A stretch of DNA of 64,000 bases. Origin: Alnus glutinosa (lineage: Eukaryota; Streptophyta; Magnoliopsida; Fagales; Betulaceae). A program made the position numbers and the translations under genes. Where the stretch lies: the NCBI RefSeq assembly GCF_958979055.1, contig NC_084886.1:14728154-14792153 (forward strand). The letters are read 5' to 3'. Below are positions 12,350 to 22,215 of this stretch, piece after piece. How positions within the stretch are numbered: the stretch's first letter is position 1; every line of letters starts with the position of its first letter. Under the pieces are notes generated by a model. That model did no database searches, had not been told where the DNA came from, and saw nothing but the letters and a program-made list of their open reading frames with translations.

Positions 12350-12515
12350 CCTTCAACCTTTGGTTTATCCGTCAGTCTTATCAGTGAATTGATGCCTTAG
12401 TACCTAAACTTTGGTTTACCCGCTGGTCTAGTCAATTACTTGACACCTTGGTTTGTAAACTTCAGTTCATCTGTTGGTCTCCTCAATCACTGACGCCTTG
12501 GTACCTAAACCTCCA
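12350..12515. repeat. Three-copy tandem repeat of about 60 bp
   Basis: Three units contain TTGGTTTA/TTCAGTTCA, then CCGTCAGTCTTATCAG-like and GATGCCTTAGTACCTAAA-like segments (last unit GACGCCTTGGTACCTAAA). They directly follow the palindrome minisatellite inside the LTR-like insertion. Confidence 0.75.
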
Positions 12516-14398
12516 GTCTTTTTATTAACCCATTTATAATTCAGATTATGCAAACATCATATACATAATTCCAACCAGAGCATGTTAAACATATAAAATG
12601 TCAAACCATATGCATACAATTAAATAAAGCAGACTTCAACACAATCAAAAACCACAACACGTATCATCCTCAGTGAGTAAGAAATACTCACAGCAATTCT
12701 TCTGGCTTCAAGAAATGTTTACAGATATAATCACTGCAATATAATTTAATACAGACAATATTAAATTAGCATAATTCACTAAATATACATTTTAATCCTA
12801 TTTAAATATTATCTCCTATTTTCGCTTGAACATTACAACAACATATAAAATTGATTAATTATAATGCCACATATTTCATGTGGGCATTATAACATCATTT
12901 ATAGATAATGATCAAAACACCAATTTTAGTTAAAATGACATTATAAAAGCTTTAACATTAAAAATCATACATATTTATTTTTATATCAAATAAACATAAA
13001 AACCTTATTTTATTCTTATAAAATCCGGACAAAATAACAGCACTAGTATTAATAACGCCTAAAATACTTTAAAATATTTTAAAACAATTGGGCGGTGTAA
13101 CGATGCTTTTATAAAAATATTTATTTATTAATTAAATACTCCGCTTGAACCTGATTTAAAACCAACATTAAAATGTTAGATACTTAAAATAATAAGAACT
13201 GTAAAATCACATAACATTAAAACAAGACTAATAAATCAAAGTCTTTCCAAATATCTCAAAATACAATTTTGAAATATTAAAGAGTCCCTTTATTCCATTA
13301 CTTAGACAAAAAGTAGTGATAGATTTATATATCATCTAGCCTTATTTTCCTTATAAGTGACGAGAGTAATTAAGAAAAGATAAAAAAATAAAGAGGGAAA
13401 AGAGAAAGAGATGGGTCCACGTATAATGTAGAGAGTTCCAGTTCCTACCTTCATTTATTTCTATTTCTCTTCTTTCTTTTGCTACTTTTTATCTTTTTCC
13501 TCTTTATATATATATATATATGTGTGTGTGTGTTGACCGAGAGAGTGTAGGGAGAAGACTTACAAAAGAAAAGTTTCTAGAAGCTTTCTCCACCTTTAGT
13601 TTCTTATCTTTTTCACTTCCTCTTGTTTCTTTCTTGTTGCTGGCCGTGTGATGAGGGAGAGGGCTGGAGAGGATTTTTCCTCTATTACGAAGCAGAGAGG
13701 GACAGCAAGAGAGAGCAGTTTCGGCAAGGGAAATTCTGCATCTCTTTGCGGCAATAGAAAAACGGATGAAAGAAGAAAGAAAAGAGGAGAAGTGTGCGAA
13801 TTGAAAGGTGGGATGTACCTATATTTATGGTGAAATGGGTGGCTAGGATGACTTGGATCAAAACTGATCCAAGAGCTGCAAATCAAACTTGGGCAGCAAG
13901 CTTAGAGATGAGATATTATTCGGAAATCTTTGACGCGGTAGAAGCTGGATATGAAAATCATATATATATATAATGATTACTTTAGATAAGAATCAAAAGG
14001 AGAGGAGAAGAACGTGGAAAGGGAGCTGCACCTGGCCTTGGCGAATTTTGGACGGTCGGATGCATTTTGGGATTGAGTGATCAAGAGTTGGGAAGATGGC
14101 AGGTGCTAGATGAACTGGGCGATGACTCATGAACATGCTAAAAAATCTGATATCTCTAACTAACTATTAGTTGGCTTTTACTTGGTTTCTAACTATTGCC
14201 TTGATTCGCTTTCTAATTAAACTGGGCAGTATCAACGTGTAAGGAGAATGGGCTGGGCTGGGCTAACATGGGCTTGGCTGAGTTTTTATAGAAATTGAAA
14301 TGGGCCCACAAAATACATAATTGAATTTTCGTCTTATTCAGAGGTATAATTTTTTGCGGTTGTTTTTGGGTACTAAATGGAGTCATATGGTGAAGGAA

Positions 14399-14604
14399 AA
14401 TGTTAGATTTACAACACTAATACAACAACTGTACAACAATCTCTCACATGAGGGTGGGTCCCACATACTGGGGCTCACCCTCATGTGAGGGGTTGTTGTG
14501 CAGTTGTTGTATTGGTGTTGTACAAGAATCAAATTTCGTTAGTGAATTTCACTCACATGAGTCCCACGCTATGTGTCTTGTGTTGTACAAATGTTATGCA
14601 AGTG
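14399..14604. mobile_element. MITE-like foldback element in intron 1 of copy B
   Basis: The inner palindrome, about 14,409-14,525, has arms TTACAACACTAATACAACAA and its complement around TCACATGAGGGTG/CACCCTCATGTGA. A second outer complement, GTGTTGTACAAATGTTATGC, lies near 14,585-14,604. It is absent at this position from copies C and D. No clear target duplication was found. Confidence 0.65.
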
Positions 14605-15607
14605 TGTTACGAAAAATATTTCCTATTGCAAATCACATACCTGCATGCAACTGGCAAGTCTTCAGCCTTTGGGGGATCAGGTGCCATTCGACAATAAAAT
14701 GTATCCCTCCAATTAGACGCCGGTGCGCTATACAGATCAAAGTTGCTGTTATACACCACCGGTCTCTTGGGGTCGCGTATACAACTCTTTCGTCACTTGA
14801 GTATCTTGCTCAGGAAACTTATGCACCCCTTCCTTCATCCCCTCCAAAACACTCAAAGGGATCCCATGATTGACCAGCTGAAAGAAACCCCACGTCTCCG
14901 ACGCATCACGAATGCTTTCGACAATCTTCTTGCGTTTTCTTACATCTTTGTCGATTCCCTGGAGATCTATGACAGGGATATCAAACAGGGTGTCACCAGA
15001 AGCTGAGACGTTGTCAGTGTCATGCGGTGGGTGATAGAATATACGAGGGATCTCAGTAACCCCAGCATCCACTAGTCCTTTAACGCCGAGCTTTGTGTCA
15101 TCAAAAGCCTTCAACTCACTTGCCCTATTATAGTCTGGCTTGAGCGTTGCCGGAACTTCATCTCTGCTGGTAACGACCATTTTGGTTCTTGGGTGATGAA
15201 ACCGGGAGGAAGTTCTGCTCAAATGGGCCTCATTATGTTTTGCTAATACAAAAGAAGATATGTGACCAGAAATGTAAAGAAAGCAACTTGACAAGGATAT
15301 GCACCCACTAGAAGCCCTTCCGAAACGCCCCATTTGATTTTATCAAACACGAGGAAAGATTGTCGGCACTTGGCTCCCTGTTGACTACTTTTAGTCCTTC
15401 ACTATTGCGGAGTAAAATCTGGACAAAATTCTTACGTCGTGAAGCAGACAAAAATTCTATGGTTATCTTCCCGGCTGATCATCGAGTCAAGTAATGATAA
15501 TATAAAATAAGAGGTGGGGATAGAAGAATGAATGTGTGCCACAGTTGTGCCCCACCTTCTAGATGGAATGAAATGAGGGTATGCCGTGCTAAAATTGCTC
15601 AATCCAT

Positions 15608-16102
15608 GCCAGCACATCCAGCAGTATGTCGTGACTCTTCTGATTCAGTAATCAAAGTTATTTGTGTCATCAACTCCTCTTGTGACCCTACTTATGGTGA
15701 GGCCTTAGCAGCTCCTCTTGCTTCCTCTTTGTCAGCATCTCTCAAGCTCGCCTCTTTCACTTTAGAAGGAGATTTTCAAGTCGTGATTTCAGTTCTCCAG
15801 CAGCCTTCTTAATTTGTACAAGTCCGGAAAATTGTGGATCGGATCTTATTACAGAATCGATTTCTTTACTTTCTCCTTCCTCCTCTTGGATAGCTAGGAA
15901 AGTTCACAGAAAGGCAAACTTCTGCGCCCATTATGTGGTATATTGGGCCGCGGCTAGATCTCACTCTGTTGCATTCCCACCTATTTTCCTCCTCCCCACT
16001 CTTTCCCATTGTGCAGTGGTAAAGATCCACCCCCTATTTTATGGCTTAGCCTCTGTTATGGCTAAGGTCCTTTTATTGTTTTCTCTTGTTTCTTTGAATG
16101 TG

Positions 16103-16150
<48 letters not shown>
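15608..16150 (+). mobile_element. LINE-derived RNase H relic with poly(A), upstream of copy B
   Basis: The plus strand encodes VCRDSSDSVIK, DPTYGEALAAPLASSL and LEGDFQVVISVLQ, the RNase H-like (RVT_3) domain typical of plant LINE 3' ends, followed after stops by a run of more than 40 A at about 16,108-16,150. It is a 5'-truncated, inactive insertion shared with copies A and C. It occupies the promoter side of the dioxygenase gene, about 430 bp upstream of its start codon. Confidence 0.75.
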
Positions 16151-16154
<4 letters not shown>

Positions 16155-16679
16155 AGTCGAATTCTCTTCGCCATTCACTCTAAAATTCTCAAAACATGGC
16201 ATGACTTTTATATTTATTATTGAATTTGACATGAATTACTTTTGAATTTTGATTCAATTGTAATTTTAAAATTCATGAGGATAAATAAAGAAATTAATTT
16301 TGAATTTTGATTCAATTGTAATTTTAAAATTCATGTTATATTTGAGGATAAATAAAGAATATGAGTCTTACATTTAATATTATTCTAAAAAGAATTGGGT
16401 TTAGTGGCATTTTTTAAAAATAGGTGGTCGCAAAAACGACGGTAAATGTCATTGTTACCGACTTTTTTACAAATTGCCTCTATTTTTTTTTATCAAATAG
16501 CAGCGATTCACAGAGAACACCACAAAATTGATTCCTTTATTGTAGCGTTTTCTTCAAATGTCGCTAAAGTGGTTAGTTTATAGGGGTGTTTTCTTTAAAA
16601 CTCCGCCAAATCTGCATATCTGTAATTGCATTCTATGGGAAACGTCACTTAATTCAAACATGCAGCAGGCTACTTGATA

Positions 16680-16684
<5 letters not shown>

Positions 16685-16754
<70 letters not shown>
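16685..16754. repeat. (TA)n microsatellite
   Basis: About 35 uninterrupted TA dinucleotides. The homologous place in the C/D spacer holds CT/TA/GT tracts (about 23,640-23,710), so this locus is hypervariable between array copies. Confidence 0.95.
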
Positions 16755-16755
<1 letters not shown>

Positions 16756-17995
16756 GTGTGTGTAATATTAAAATATGTAAATGGCAAAAAAACACCTTGA
16801 ATGCTTAGAAAACGCGTAAAACGAGTTTTGGGAAGTCGTGTCCGAACAGGCATAGGATGGAGTCATGACGCAAGTTCTAGAGAGTGAAAATCCACTCCCT
16901 GGAAGTCATGTTCGGACAGGCATAGGACAGGGACAAGACAAGATTATCACCATCTGAGCTCACACTCGAATTTTAGTGTTGTCCCCAGTAGATCCGGTTC
17001 AAGCCAAAAAAAAAAAAGAAAAAAAAAAATTCCTTTCTTTTCCAAACGAAAGCCCAAACCACCATGCCAATAATAGCCGGATATAGTACATTATCCTAGG
17101 AAGGCAAATGATTCAAAGGAGAAACCAAAAGATAGGCTTTGAAGTCAAAGAGTCAGGCTTTCACCTTGAGTTTGAGAGATGATGTTAAAATATTTTATAT
17201 TAAGAATATTTTTTATTTCTTTGTAGGTTTCTTATCTTCCTTATTTAGTCTAAGATTTCTTGTTCACTACTCCTAACCTCAATAAATAGAGATCATTGTG
17301 CTATAGTTCATAATATACTTCAATATAATCAAGATATAGCCCTAATCTTTCATCACTTTTCTCTTTCTGCTTCTGCTCTTGCTCTTTGATGTTATATATT
17401 TCTACATTTTAATATCTCCTTTTTGTCCATTCCTCAATATGTTTCCAATAATCAAAAACTACACTGACCTTAGCTCAAAACTTTATGCTTACTTGGTCTA
17501 ATATCAAATCCAACACTTTATAAACTAAAAGTCCAAAATAAATCCATTTTTTTAAGCTCATTTTTTCTTTACTCTTATTTAGTAATTACTAACTCTAGTA
17601 TCACAGGGGGAATTTTGGGTTTCTGGGAGAGAAGCGCTCCTGACAACATGAGAACCCGAAAAGCTGGTTAATTAATGGTGTTTAGCTTGGTTGAGCATAA
17701 GGGTTGTTTTTTTTGTTTTGGTCATTTATAGAAATTACAATAGTATAGTAGATCAACTTCATTGAAAGTAAATTCTATTGATAATATACCAATTAACCAT
17801 AAGAAGATTGAGAAGTCATCGCTTCAAGACTCATTTATTTAAGGCTACAGAATAGCAAAGATTTGATTTGGCCTTCAAACAAGGCACATAAACATCACTA
17901 CTCAAGCTTCATTAGCATATGGATAATACGTTACAGAAAGTGACACATTACGGCCACAAACCATCTATTCATCTCTAATTCTCTATTTTCGAAGT

Positions 17996-20900
17996 TTAGA
18001 GCCTGAAATGCAACAGCGCAGAAGTTCCATCAAGGCCTTTTCCTGCGTAATACACAACATAGTCACTTATTGTGGTTTCCCTATACTTTGGAGGATCATC
18101 TGCCGATAACAACTCCTTAATGGGTCCGTAAAATTTTTTAGTTGGCTGAAAACCCGTGGAAAAAAAGCTCGCCACAGATACTCTTGGCCCTACTCGGTTT
18201 GCCAATACTCTGTGTTCAACACTTTTAAACCTATCGTTTGTTATAAGCTGGAAAAACCAAAGGGAAAAACATGTAAATTACTGCAGCCAAAAAGGATCAT
18301 TCTTGATTTTAGAGCATCAAAATTGACAAATACAAAATAAATTAGTATCATGTATTTCATTTGCAAGTGAATCGACTTTTGATCTTAATCAATGCGGTGA
18401 GTTGAGATAAACTATTGTCTATATCTGAATTACATCAACAAATGCAATTAAAAGAAATAATATATATAGTGCAAAAAGACTACAATTGTGATAAATAAGA
18501 CAAAACAATTTGTAACAGTACCATTAATGAATAATGGGCTGGATGATAGTGGACTGGGCTTAGTTTAATAAAGCCCATATCATGTAACAGTACCTTTAGT
18601 GATAATGGGCCTGGGCTATGTGTATATAAAGGCCAATAGTCTAATTGTAAATATGATCGGATTAGTGATTGGTGAATTGGAGAATTGATGTAATAATGGA
18701 AGAAATATTCAGAATTGATGAAACGAAATCTATATTGAAATCAGTAATGAAATTGGACTCTTCGAGATGTCTGGTCTCTTAGAGCATTCGAGCATGGACA
18801 ATAGTCCTCGGAGTAAGGGACAAAGGTTCATGGCATGGGCACAAATGAAAGTCCCTAGAGTAGTGACAAAGGTGTATGGCGCGGGCAAACTCATATAGCC
18901 CACAAGTAGTCCTAAAGACGGTGGATACAATTGACAAAAACAAAACAAAAAAAATAATAATAATAATAAATAAATAAATAAAAAAAGCAAAAAACAAAAA
19001 ATAGAGCTTTCGTTTGAGGGGGAGTGTAGCAATTTGGTGACAGACCTAAGGGGAAAATTGTGGAATTTACACGTTTGAGTATAAAAAGATTGAGTCTCAC
19101 ATTAGAAGGGTGTCACAAGTTTGACCGATTAATATAGCATAGTTGGGTTGCTTAAACTTTTGGGTTGAGTAGTGTCTCAACATGATATATTATAGGTTCA
19201 TTAGAAGACTCCTCAATGTATCAATATCCCTCATAAGACTTGCATTGTGCACTTTTGTCCCTACTCTAGGATCCTTGTCCAAGTCCATGCCATGAACTCT
19301 TTGCCCCTTATTCTATGGACCTTCGTCCATGCTCGCACTTCGCACATTTGTCTATACTCCAAGGACATGTGCCTATGCCAACACCACTCTACCATACCAC
19401 ACACCACCATTGGCTCTCATATCACTTATTGTGCAAAAAACCAAAATTACGATAAATAAGATAAGACAATCACACACAATAACACCAAGATTTACGTGGT
19501 TTCCTCAATGTGAGGCCAGTTTGTCCACAGGCGAAGACGGTGAAATAAAGGAAAACCACTCCTTTTTGGAAGAGTTATGGCTGGGCCCCACCATCTTGAA
19601 TTCAAGTCATGTCCAATAATATATAAACAAAGCAATAGGAAAATGATATACACACTCTCACTTTCACACTTCTAAGTGCACATTTTCTGACGTGTCAGTA
19701 AAAATCACCATTAGATTTTGAATAAATTAGTATTAAATTTTTATCAAAAAGTAATTTTAATTAATTTTCGTGTCAAAGGAGTATGAACTTAAAAGTGTAA
19801 AAATAAAAATAAGAATGTATAGCATTTCTGTTTTCCTATATTTTTTACCATGCCTAATGTAGCCATATAAGTTCGCCTAAACCAAAAGGAAGTACTCCTA
19901 AAACAAAAGGAATTAATATTTCTTTTGAGAGTGTCATAACTTAATAGCCACCAAAAAAATTTTTACCCATTATAAGTGGGTTTTGATAGGTTCTAATCAG
20001 GTATGGATTGGACCTCTCAGAGTGCCCGTGCAATATCAACGTACATGTAGTGTGTGATAGGAAATAGAAGCTATTTACATGTTCGAAGTCTTTTACTTGG
20101 GTGAGCTATAGCCTGAGATCATGATTATACTGCACCAGAACAACCTCTGGCCCATGGCTTCAAATCCCTAGTCCTAATCTCTCAAAATAAGCTCATTTGG
20201 AAAGCGCCCGTCTATGCCATTTACAGGACCGCATGGTAAGTATGAAATTAAAATTAAAGTTATTTTATGAATACGAAGTATCGATCATTACTAAAATTAA
20301 ATGAAATAAGGTGTCACAAGTATGATCCAAAAACAATACACCCGAACAAACACAAGAATAATGAGAAGACTTGCCTGTAGAAGATCTCCAATGTTAACCA
20401 CTAGAGCCCCTGGCACCGGAGGGATGTCGACCCACTTGTCAAGGTAAAAAACTTGGAGGCCACCAATATGGTCTTGTTGAAGAACAGTGAGGAAGTCACT
20501 GTCCGCATGCTTGCTTGTGCCCAATGTTAACTCTGGCTGTGGGCAAGCGGGATAGTAATGGCACAGAACTGCAAGCCCCTCATTGCAATCAATCTCATTT
20601 AGGTGGTTTGGGTTCAGCCCAAGCGCCTCTGATAATAACTCGAACAATAAAATCCCCAACTTCATCACTAGCTTCGAGTACTGCTCCAGTATATCTCTAC
20701 AGGCATATATATATAATATTAATGAGCGCAATTAGGTACGGTGGTCATTAAGTTTGAATCAAGGATCAGTTGATCCTTCAATAAAATGAGATGAGCTAAG
20801 TCCATCAGGGGTCATTGAGCAATTTCTACAAATAGATTGTATGCGGTGACTCCTGCCCTGAGTGAAGAAAGAATTTTAAATTCAATCCATTTCCTTTATA

Positions 20901-22215
20901 TAACCATAGCCAATCACAATCGTATTTCGACAGCAAGAACCCATCACCATCTCATTCGAAAATGATGGGTGAATTATTTCCTAACTCAATCTAGTCTAGA
21001 TGTGTAGAAATATTTGATGGATGAATAACATGAGTGAGAAAGAGAAGAACGTACGCAGAAAGAGAAAGAGACTGATGATAGATTGTGAGTAATTCTAAAC
21101 GTCATATTTATGTCTCTCGTGTCCCTCTAATAATAATGTGACTTTTAAAATCATTATTTGATTAAAATTCAATAATGATCAAGTACAAGCTCAATAATGA
21201 TTTTAAAAGGCACATCATTATAATTGAAGGGATACAAGAGGAACAATGATATAACGTCTAATTACTCAAATGACTAAAGTCTACAAAACAGAGTAAAGCT
21301 ACAAGGAAGTCCTCCTTTGTCCTTCAAAAAATGTTACGTGACTTTAAAATCACCCTCAGACCAAAATCAAATAATGATCTTATCAAATTCAATTAATAGT
21401 AATTTTTAAAGGCACATGACATTTGGGAAAACTCAAGTCCTCCTTATAAAATTGCCCAATAAAACAAGTAAGCTAAAACTAGATAAGGTGAGAAATAATT
21501 AAATAGAATATTAGAGAATATTAAATATTCTAACAAGATGTATGTGAATAATTCTGTTGAGCAAATGAGATAATTAGAAATCCATACAATCTTTAAGGTC
21601 GTTTTATGAATTTCAAAATGCCTAGATCTTACGAATAATCCAGTGGCCGGATTATATATTGCAAATCACATACCTGCACGCATCTGGCAAGTCTTCAGCC
21701 TTTGGGGGATCAGGTGCCATTTGACAATAAAATGTATCCCTCCAATTAGACGCCGGTGCGCTATACAGATCAAAGTTGCTGTTATACACCAACGGTCTCT
21801 TGTTGTCACGCGTATACAACTCTTTCTTCACTTGAGTATCTTGCTGATGAAACCTATGCACCCCTTCCTTCATCTCCTCCAAAACACTCACAGGGATCCC
21901 ATGATTGACCAGCTGAAAGAAACCCCACGTCTCCGACGCATCACGAATGCTTTCAACAATCTTCTTGCGTTTTATTACATCTTTCTCGATGCCTTGGAGA
22001 TCTATGACAGGAATATTAAACTGGGTGTCACCAGATGCTGAGCCGTTGTCAGTGTCATGCGGTGGGTGATAGAATATACGAGGGATCTCAGTAACCCCAG
22101 CATCTAGTAGTCCTTTAACACCGAGCTTTGTGTCATCAAAAGCCTTCAACTCACTTGCCCTATTATAGTCTGGCTTGAGCGTTGCCGGAACTTCATCTCT
22201 GCCGGTAACGACCAT
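17996..22215 (-). CDS. 2OG-Fe(II) dioxygenase (ACC-oxidase-homolog type), copy C, intact
   Basis: The exons are 21,674-22,215 (542 bp), 20,375-20,696 (322 bp) and 17,996-18,247 (252 bp). Joined they give 371 codons, the usual family length. The N-terminal DIOX_N domain runs from about residue 67 (IPVIDLQG) with [12 protein letters not shown] at 97-108. The catalytic jelly roll carries the iron ligands H244, D246 and H300 ([14 protein letters not shown]) and R310-x-S312 for 2-oxoglutarate. Intron 1 is GT-AG and phase 2; intron 2 uses a CAG|GCAAGT donor. The protein is cytosolic by family, as no signal peptide is visible. The start ATG is the one conserved in all copies; upstream sequence is out of frame. 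It is an 'ACO homolog' rather than a proven ACC oxidase, and the substrate is unknown. AATAAA lies about 160 bp past the stop. Confidence 0.86.
18510..18792. repeat. Rearranged foldback element in intron 2 of copy C (loop inverted, right arm lost)
   Basis: The left arm matches B and D up to GATTGGTGAATTGGA. The next stretch (GAATTGATGTAATAATGGAA onward, to about 18,792) is the reverse complement of the B/D loop and right-arm border. It then joins directly to CATGGACAATAGTCC, which in copy D lies about 1 kb further on (about 27,135). Confidence 0.8.

Larger units (their letters stand above)
11688..14395. mobile_element. LTR-like insertion in intron 1 of copy B
   Basis: Copies C and D run CCTCCTTTGTCC directly into other intron sequence; in B this point is followed by a block starting TGTAACGCCCCG. 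That terminus, a TATA-rich tract (about 13,505-13,521), a pyrimidine-rich leader and two minisatellites fit a Ty3/gypsy-type solo LTR or LTR fragment. No protein domain is found, and I could not define the other end or a target duplication. The ORFs near 13,596-13,886 are opposite-strand readings of low-complexity sequence and are not called. Confidence 0.45.
2817..15180 (-). pseudogene. 2OG-Fe(II) dioxygenase copy B: frameshifted, with transposon-expanded introns
   Basis: The exons are 14,641-15,180, 10,726-11,047 and 2,817-3,068. Exon 1 is 540 bp instead of the 542 bp of C and D. A 2-bp deletion near 14,774 replaces the YTRDNKRP path with YTRPQETGGV and a stop at 14,749, giving a 143-residue product without the catalytic domain. 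Exons 2 and 3 remain open, with the iron-binding HAD of the H-x-D triad, the distal histidine in [12 protein letters not shown] and the RVS motif for 2-oxoglutarate. Splice sites are kept, including the CAG|GCAAGT donor of intron 2. Intron 2 is about 7.7 kb and contains two retroposons and a copia fragment. Intron 1 is 3.6 kb with an LTR-like insertion and a foldback element. The loss looks recent, because only one disabling change is seen. A sequencing indel remains possible. Confidence 0.82.
15181..17995. other. Spacer between array copies B and C
   Basis: Homologous to the A/B and C/D spacers. It contains the copy B leader, the LINE RNase H relic with a poly(A) tract, a duplicated piece of about 60 bp (AATTTTGATTCAATTGTAAT twice near 16,240-16,330), the (TA)n tract, the TGTCCGGACAGG-type repeat (about 16,828-16,930), an LTR-like segment (about 17,180) and the 3' flank of copy C with AATAAA on the minus strand near 17,832. 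No gene is seen. Confidence 0.6.

Noticed and set aside
13596..13886. ORFs on both strands within the copy B intron 1 insertion
   Set aside because: Mutually antiparallel readings of a purine-rich tract inside an LTR-like block.
17996..22215. Genuine ACC oxidase (ethylene synthesis)
   Set aside because: The length of 371 residues and the N-terminal region, GDLLQ/LITND and [12 protein letters not shown] wording fit the ACO-homolog group; nothing supports ACC as the substrate.
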